Of a DNA stretch of 64,000 bases, positions 58,188 through 64,000 are shown piece by piece; position 1 is the first letter of the stretch; every line of letters begins with the position of its first letter. Below the pieces are notes generated by a model. The model did not search any database and was not told where the DNA came from. It saw nothing but the letters and a program-made list of their open reading frames with translations. Both the position numbers and the translations under genes were made by a program. Source of the DNA: Collybia mongolica (lineage: Eukaryota; Basidiomycota; Agaricomycetes; Agaricales; Clitocybaceae); the NCBI GenBank assembly GCA_013420905.1, contig JAAXNY010000005.1, forward strand, positions 1,984,001 to 2,048,000, given 5' to 3'.

Positions 58188-58979
58188 ATGTCCCCAAACC
58201 CGTTCATTCTTGTCACCCCTGCCTCTCGTGGGCTCTCCCTCGCTCTGACCCGACACTTTCTCAAAACAACAAAGTTACCCGTCTATGCAACTCATCGTTC
58301 TCATACTGCAGAAACCATGAAAAATCGCATTCTCTCCCCCCTCAAAGGCGTGAACCCCAAAAGGCTGAATATGCTTTCCCTTGACCTCACCTCCGAACGT
58401 AGCATCTCCGCTGCCGCAGACGCACTCTCCGACTCGCTTCATAAAGGCTCAGCATCCAGCTCCTTCATCCATACTGCATTTTTCACAGGCGGGATACTTC
58501 ACCCAGAGAAGCAGCCTGCGGATTTGGACTTGGAAAATATCACCTCGTCCTTCCAAATAAACGTCATTTCCCATCTCCTCCTTATCAAACATTTTTCGCG
58601 TTTCCTGCCCCCTTCCCAGCTAAAAGAGACGCTGGAAACGCCTTCAAAATGGGTGCATGTATCGGCTCGCGTAGGCTCTATCACCGATAATAGGCGTGGC
58701 GGGTGGTATTCGTACCGTTCTTCCAAGGCAGCACTTAATCAAGTCATCAAAACTTTTGATTTGCAGCTACAACTGAACAAAAGTCAGGCAATGTGTGTCG
58801 GTGTTCATCCAGGTACTGTGAAGACGGACTTGAGCAAGGACTTTTGGGGATCCTCGGACAAACGGGAATTATTCGAGCCAGACGATGCAGCACAGAAGTT
58901 GGGCCATGTCGTGGCTAATTTGCAATTGGAGCAGAGGGGAAAGGTTTGGGACTGGGCTGGGAAGGAAGTTCCTTGGTGA
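58188..58979 (+). CDS. Short-chain dehydrogenase/reductase (C-factor-like)
   Basis: Intronless, 263 residues from the ATG at 58188 (good Kozak context CACAATG); an in-frame ATG at 58158 would add ten residues. The Rossmann start NPFILVTPASRGLSLALTRHFL has the TxxxRGxx pattern instead of TGxxxGIG. It has a LSLDLTSERS segment (cofactor acidic position), a degenerate SSFIHTAFFTGG in place of NNAG, HVSARVGSI with the catalytic Ser, and the active site YSYRSSKAALNQ (Tyr and Lys). GVHPGTVKTDLSKDF follows. This fits the C-factor/sniffer-like group of NAD(P)-dependent reductases; the substrate is unknown. Confidence 0.85.
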   Translation: MSPNPFILVTPASRGLSLALTRHFLKTTKLPVYATHRSHTAETMKNRILSPLKGVNPKRLNMLSLDLTSERSISAAADALSDSLHKGSASSSFIHTAFFTGGILHPEKQPADLDLENITSSFQINVISHLLLIKHFSRFLPPSQLKETLETPSKWVHVSARVGSITDNRRGGWYSYRSSKAALNQVIKTFDLQLQLNKSQAMCVGVHPGTVKTDLSKDFWGSSDKRELFEPDDAAQKLGHVVANLQLEQRGKVWDWAGKEVPW

Positions 58980-60564
58980 TACGTTGGGATTGGAATTTGA
59001 TGAGAATTTTCATGCCCCACAATGCATCCTCATTCCCGACAAAAATATGATAGATCGGTTGTGGAACGACAAGGTCATCCAATGATAACAAGGATGCATC
59101 AGAACATGGTCGCGTTTGACATGAAGCCTCTTTTTATCTGAACCTTGCGCCGCGGGTTTGCTTTCCACCATAACGTCGGGAGTTTGCGTTTGACCTCCAG
59201 CTCTTCTTACAGCATCTTCAACCTACAATCTTGGTCGGCCTGAGTTCAAAGTGTCAAGAGCCACCGAGGTCTGAGAGTCCATCATTAAATACCGAGTCCT
59301 CAGCTGAGTTCTGTTTAATGCTTAGAACTCACGTAGCGCAAAGAATAAACCTGACAAAGGAAAGTCAGCGAGACGCAAAGCTAACAAGGTGCAATGGATT
59401 CCCATAATCCCCGACCCACCCTTACTGTGTCTAGCGCTCTCCACGATCGGGACTATCTTTCGTGGTTATGTAGCAGAACAAGAGCCTGAGGCGCACATTT
59501 CTTCGGACGCCCTTTGTTGTTGGATTTCTACTGTCGCGGATATGATCTTACTCTTGATCTGAGATAGGCCAAATATGTAGTGAATTCAAATTTCCAAAAA
59601 TTCGTCGATTTACATGGGTGTGTTGAGTTCCCTACGTTTTTTTGTGATGACTTATGCCCCTTGCATTAGTCAAGTTCCCCTTTACCAAACCCCCCTGTCG
59701 TGGCACACGCCTTGACCAAAGGGCTTTGGTAGATTTCAGTTCAAGGGTCTAGGTTTTTTACGGCGTTCTTCGGTGGTCCGGGGTTGCTGCTACCTGTTGA
59801 CACCAGGTTCATGCCTCAGCTCAAATGAAGCCGGTTGTGTTTGGTTTCATTCTTGGCATGTGTTAACCCCTGGTCGCTGATTGCACTCCCTCCATCTCAG
59901 TACCTTCTTTGCATTTTCTCAACTATAATGCCACGGTCCTGTCTGGTGCCTTCAATTTTGCCCTTCCAATCTCAGGCACCTGTGCCAGCTTCTCATGTGG
60001 CGAGCGTTCAAATTCACGCCCCGAGGACACCTTTCAATGCAAACCTTCAAACTATCCTGACAGCCCAGTATTCTGGTTTGAATATCCTGCGACTGCCCCT
60101 GATCCTTTCATGGGTACATATGTCACGAGACTCTGGATCTCATTATTCTTCCACTTGTAATCGATCGTCTTCCTCCAAGCTGATCATGACTGAAACGCTC
60201 GTTTATTCGCGTTTTATGTATCTTGATATGATAGCTCGCCGAGGTCGCTCTCGTAGCATTCTAAATATAGTCTAAGACGGATTTGCACGATGAGCTGAGG
60301 GGGCACCGAGTCAAACTGTGTATTGACGTGAACCTATCTAACGCACGCGCTTGCTCACTCGCCTCTCCATACAAAAAAAAAAAATAGCTAAGTTTCAAAA
60401 ATGGCTATCCACAGCCGACAGGGGAGACTCTAACTCCCAGAATTTAAACATAAAAATTCGCTCACTCATCGACGAAAATGAAAGTAAAAAACACCACTAT
60501 TCCTTGCGGAACAATGGTCACAGCAACCAGCATCAACAAAGAAAAAAGCATGCCCCAAGCTCAA
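58980..60564. other. Long intergenic region, no gene seen
   Basis: 1.6 kb, the longest gap. Plus-strand frames near 59835-60275 and 59909-60160 look random. No inverted repeats, tRNA boxes or transposase frames were noticed. A 12-13 nt poly-A run lies near 60373. It could hold an unrecognised non-coding RNA. Confidence 0.4.
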
Positions 60565-62879
60565 TCACGCAGCCGTTGAAACAGCGCGCGGCGCCGGCAC
60601 TGGGACTTCCTCAACCCTCATAGCCGCGCCTGCACCGCCCGTCTTCATTGAAAGCGCCGCCAGCCCGGTCCTATTAGCTTGTACCTGAGTCGCTGGCTCT
60701 ACGGGCCCAAGCAACCTGTTAAACCTGGCACGCGCGGCTATCACGCCCTTGCGGTCCACAACTGCCGTCTCGCCGTCCCTCAAAGTCTTTGGCGCCGTCC
60801 CATCCACAAGGCCCATCTGTTGATTAGTCCACATTGGGTCCTCAGGCACTGCGTTAGGGAGGCCGACACCCGCACGTCCGCCGAGTGCTTTCCAGTCCTG
60901 CAGGCGGTTGATCTTGAGTTCAGTGAAGATATTGTCGACGGCGCGCACGAGCTTATCCATCTGTTCGAGTGTGTGCCGGGGCGTGACCGTGATGCGCAGT
61001 CGCTCCTCGCCGACGGCGACGGTAGGGTAGTTGATCGATTGCACGTAGATGTTGTGTTCGGTGAGGAGCTTGTCCGAAGCAGCTTTGGCGAGAGCGGCGT
61101 CACCGACTAAAACTGGGACAATATGAGAAGGACCAGGGCTGTCGGGAAAGTAATATCAGTATTGACAAAAAAAAAAAAAAGGAGGGGAATGAGAAGATTG
61201 AACTTACACAACAGGAACATCGATTTCAGCAAAGCGGCGCTTGACCTCACGGACGTTGATCTGTTTTAATTGCCTGTCGCCGACGTACGATTTCTGGTAG
61301 GCCACACTGGCTTGGGCGCCAGCGACGGTTGCAGGAGGGAGGGAAGTGGTGAAAATGAAGCCGGGTGCATAGGAGCGGATCATATCAACAAAGTCATCTG
61401 AGCCAGCAATGTAGCCGCCGACGGCGCCGTAAGATTTACCAAGAGTGCCTATAAATAACCAGATTATTTTGGGGGGCGGCGGGAGGAGCGGAAGAATGAC
61501 TGACCAGTAATGATATCAATGCGATCCATAACAGAGCCTTTGATGGGTTCAGAACTCTCACCCGCCGCTTGGTGCGCATCATAATCCAGATGTTCAGCCA
61601 CACCAGCGCCGCGGGGTCCGTATAAGCCAACCGCATGGACCTATCAGTGAAAAAAAAAAAATGTCAAGACACAGCCGAGTATCTCCGCAAAGGAAGTAAA
61701 GATAGATACCTCATCAAGGAAGGTCAGAGCGCCGTATTTGTCGGCCAAATCACATATCTCCTTGATGGGTCCGATGCTACCGCACATGGAGTAGACGCTT
61801 TCAAAGGCGATAACCTTGGGTGTTTCCTTGGGATATTGTTTGAGCTTCGATTCCAAATCTTCAAGATCGTTGTGTTTGAAAATGACGCGTTTGGCACCAG
61901 AATGACGCATGCCCTGGATCATGGAGGCGTGGTTCATGGTATCGGAGAAGAAGACGCAGCCGGGGAGTTTAGTACCGAGGGTAGACAGAGTGGCATCGTT
62001 GGCCACGTAGCAGGACGAGAAGACGAGTGCGGCGGGTTTGCGATGGAGAGAAGCCAGTTCCTGTTCAAGACCGAGATGCATGGCGCCATTGCCAGCAATG
62101 TTACGGGTGCCACCAGCACCGTGCCCATATTTGTCGAGCGTACGGCTGATAAGTGTGTGAGTGTTCGTCGAAAGTCGTTGTGGGGGATTTGAAAATACAT
62201 ACTGCATAGTTTCCAAGACAACTGGATTGTTGCCCATGCCGAGGTAGTCGTTTGCACACCAGACTTGGACCTCGTCCTTGACGTCGCTGGTGTGAGCGAC
62301 GGGGAACCTTGCAGCGAGGCGGTTGATGTTATTGAAGTAGCGATATGAGCTGTCCTTGTGCTTCTTGTCGAGTTCGTTGACGTAGAAGCTCTCGTAGTCA
62401 AAGCCGCTAGGGGTAGCTGGCTTCGGCTTTGCAGCGGTTTGCTGGTGGTGGGGGCAGCCTGCGGCGGCGGCGGTGGCAGCAGCAGCTTCCTTGGCGTTCT
62501 TGGAGGCATCATGCTTGTCTTTCTTCTTTGCGGCGGCTGCGAGGTCATCGGCCATGCGAGCTGCAGCGCGGGCAGCGGAGGCATGGGGACACATCTCGAT
62601 GGTTGCACCGGCAGGGGCCATGACGCCATGCTGCTTGTGGATGCTGGCGACGTCGCCATTGCCAGCGACACTAGCGTATCCCGCAACGATTTCCTTGGAG
62701 CGGGAGTTGAGAGCAGGGCCCATGACGGGGCATCCTGTTGCAGCACGCTCTGTGAGTACGGAAAGGGAGGGGAAACGAGAAGAGGTGGTTGTGGTGAGAT
62801 TGCGGAGAGTGGAAGTCTTTGTGCGGCCCAAGAACGGGCAGGAGGCCTTGAAGCGAGTCAAAGACGAGAGCTTGTCCAT
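60565..62879 (-). CDS. HEM1: 5-aminolevulinate synthase, mitochondrial
   Basis: First enzyme of heme synthesis; condenses glycine and succinyl-CoA with PLP. Leader [19 protein letters not shown] followed by Cys-Pro motifs at C14, C50, C97 and C142. Catalytic core from about residue 155: [116 protein letters not shown] joined by splicing to [20 protein letters not shown], and [20 protein letters not shown], where K is the PLP lysine. Later exons give [21 protein letters not shown] and [23 protein letters not shown]. Several introns split the C-terminal half. Start chosen at 62879 because the upstream frame adds non-presequence residues. Followed on the same strand by ARG8 upstream. Confidence 0.95.
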
Positions 62880-63009
62880 CGCGAAAGCTGTGATTCCTGC
62901 TAGAAAATTCGTTTGCGTCTTTTTATGCACCAACAGTGCGACCAATCACAGCACTGGTATTGATGATCAGGTGACGGATTTGATGGCCGAAGAAGCCGTG
63001 TGTGTGTGA

Positions 63010-63033
63010 TCTAATCTAATCTAATCTAATCTA
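63010..63033. repeat. Pentanucleotide repeat TCTAA across the ARG8 stop
   Basis: Nearly five copies of TCTAA (24 nt) run from 63010 to 63033. On the minus strand this covers the last codons (RLD) and the TAG stop of the aminotransferase gene, so the repeat supplies the stop. Confidence 0.8.
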
Positions 63034-64000
63034 GCCTTCCACAACACACTTTCCAGGACATCCACTGCCAAGTCCACCTCCGTCTTCCCCACGTTCAGGC
63101 TCGGCACTAGTCTAACCGCATCTTTCCCAGCCGTAAGCACAAACACCCCTCGCTCCCGCGCCATCTGAACCACTCGTCCCGGCTCTTCCTCCTTCTTGAA
63201 TCCAAGTCCCTGGATCAACCCACGCCCCCGGATATTCGTCTGCAGAATACTCGGGAACCACTTCGGCAGCTGCTCCAGTCTCTCCACCAGGTACCTGCTC
63301 GTCTCGTTCATTTGTGCGACTGATTCCCGAGCAGCCAGTCGCGACAGAACATGATGGCCCACCGCACACGCAACCGGCGATCCTCCAAACGTTGTCCCGT
63401 GGGTGCCTATGAACCAATCAGTCAAATCTCAAACTTCCAATCACGCCATCGCTTACCTGGGGTCATCGTGGCTGCAATACTGTCCCGGAGTAATACTGCT
63501 CCCACCGGGTACCCATTCGCGAGCGGCTTCGCCATCGTAACAATGTCCGGATGGCACTCTGCCGGGAACACTGAATGTGCCCAGAGCGTCCCTGTCCTGT
63601 ATAATCCGCACTACACCCGCGTGTCAACTTTCCCTCCCTCCTGTAGAAAGATCATGTACCAACCTGAATCTCATCAAAGATCAATACCGCTCCCACCTCA
63701 TCACACCTCTTCCTCAGTGCCCTCAACCACCCCTCGCTCGCCACATTAATCCCACCCTCTCCCTGGATCGGCTCTACAATTACCGCACACGTATCCTCAC
63801 GCACCAACTCACTCAGCCCGGCCAGCTCATTCAGCCGTCCCACCGCGACCCCCGGCAGCAGAGGAGCGAACGGCGCCTGGTATTTCGGGTTTGTTGTCAC
63901 ACTCAGTGAACCCATACTACGACCGTGAAACCCCCCCTCAAAGCACACGATGCCTGTCTTCCCTGGTCCTGCGCGCTCCTTTCCCACCTTCCGTGCGATC
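63021..64000 (-). CDS. ARG8: Acetylornithine aminotransferase, C-terminal part (5' end outside window)
   Basis: Class III PLP aminotransferase of arginine synthesis in the mitochondrial matrix. Exons visible give TGIVCFEGGFHGRSMGSLSVTTNPKYQAPFAPL, CAVIVEPIQGEGGINVA, RKRCDEVGAVLIFDEIQ, then TGRTGTLWAH, HPDIVTMAKPLANGYPVGAVLL (with the PLP Lys in MAKPL) and, after an intron, GTHGTTFGGSPVACAVGHHVLSRL, NIRGRGLIQGLGFKKE, GVFVLTAGKDAVRLVPSLNV. The start lies right of the window. GTHGTTFGGSPVACA and NPKYQAPFAPL separate it from ornithine aminotransferase. It lies in tandem with HEM1, 141 bp from the HEM1 start. Confidence 0.93.

Noticed and set aside
59835..60275. Two plus-strand frames in the long gap
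   Set aside because: Composition looks random; no splice partners or motifs.
62358..62903. Long plus-strand frames opposite the HEM1 leader
   Set aside because: Antisense shadow caused by GC-rich Ala/Lys codons.
1..64000. tRNA, rRNA, CRISPR array or transposon anywhere in the window
   Set aside because: Looked for A/B-box pairs, regular spaced repeats, long terminal repeats and transposase or reverse-transcriptase frames by eye; none convincing. CRISPR is not expected in a nuclear fungal genome.

Overview
The window is nuclear DNA from a basidiomycete, most likely a mushroom-forming agaricomycete. The evidence is: dense genes cut by many 46-65 nt GT-AG introns; a seven-helix membrane protein of a type I associate with Agaricomycetes; a polyporopepsin-like secreted aspartic peptidase; and core housekeeping proteins of fungal type. 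Gene models below were built by joining exons by eye so that frame, splice signals and family similarity agree. Calls rest on remembered family features, not on a search.

Layout, left to right. 1-5.6 kb: end of a BAR-like gene, mitochondrial aspartyl-tRNA synthetase (minus), a small F-box-like gene. 6.3-10.0 kb: two tandem intact genes for RNA polymerase III subunit RPC6/C34. 10.1-15.2 kb: phosphopantetheinyl transferase and a Mak32-like kinase (divergent), NC2-beta and SmF (divergent), a DUF2423 protein. 15.4-17.3 kb: a multipass membrane protein. 18.2-22.8 kb: Erb1 and Arp4 (divergent). 23.6-32.3 kb: a disordered unknown protein, TRAPPC2 and a mitochondrial rhomboid (divergent), Stu1/CLASP. 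32.6-39.9 kb: an Rdx/SelW-like protein, Dph1 and the Niemann-Pick C1-type protein Ncr1 (divergent). 40.3-46.5 kb: an unknown coiled-coil protein, an RNPS1-like SR protein, Qcr9 and mitochondrial uS11 (divergent), riboflavin kinase and TAF8 (divergent). 46.6-51.9 kb: a SNAPC4-like Myb protein and TMEM208/Snd2 (divergent), a secreted aspartic peptidase. 52.6-58.98 kb: a long Sfr1/Mei5 recombination protein, an unknown gene with a reading-frame problem, a Zn2Cys6 protein, a short-chain dehydrogenase. 60.6-64.0 kb: 5-aminolevulinate synthase and acetylornithine aminotransferase (incomplete at the right edge).

This is an ordinary housekeeping region, not a biosynthetic, defence or mobile cluster. 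No transposon, tRNA, rRNA or array was seen. Several genes share nuclear transcription as a theme (two Pol III C34 copies, SNAPC4-like, NC2-beta, TAF8, Arp4), and several share mitochondria (AspRS, rhomboid, Qcr9, uS11m, ALAS, Arg8), but nothing suggests co-regulation beyond divergent pairs with short shared promoters.

The most notable points are: the old tandem duplication of a normally single-copy Pol III subunit with exactly conserved intron positions; probable GC-AG introns; an Sfr1 homologue about three times the usual length; an Rdx protein whose CxxC motif appears lost; and a signal peptide for Ncr1 that is only recovered by splicing in an upstream exon.
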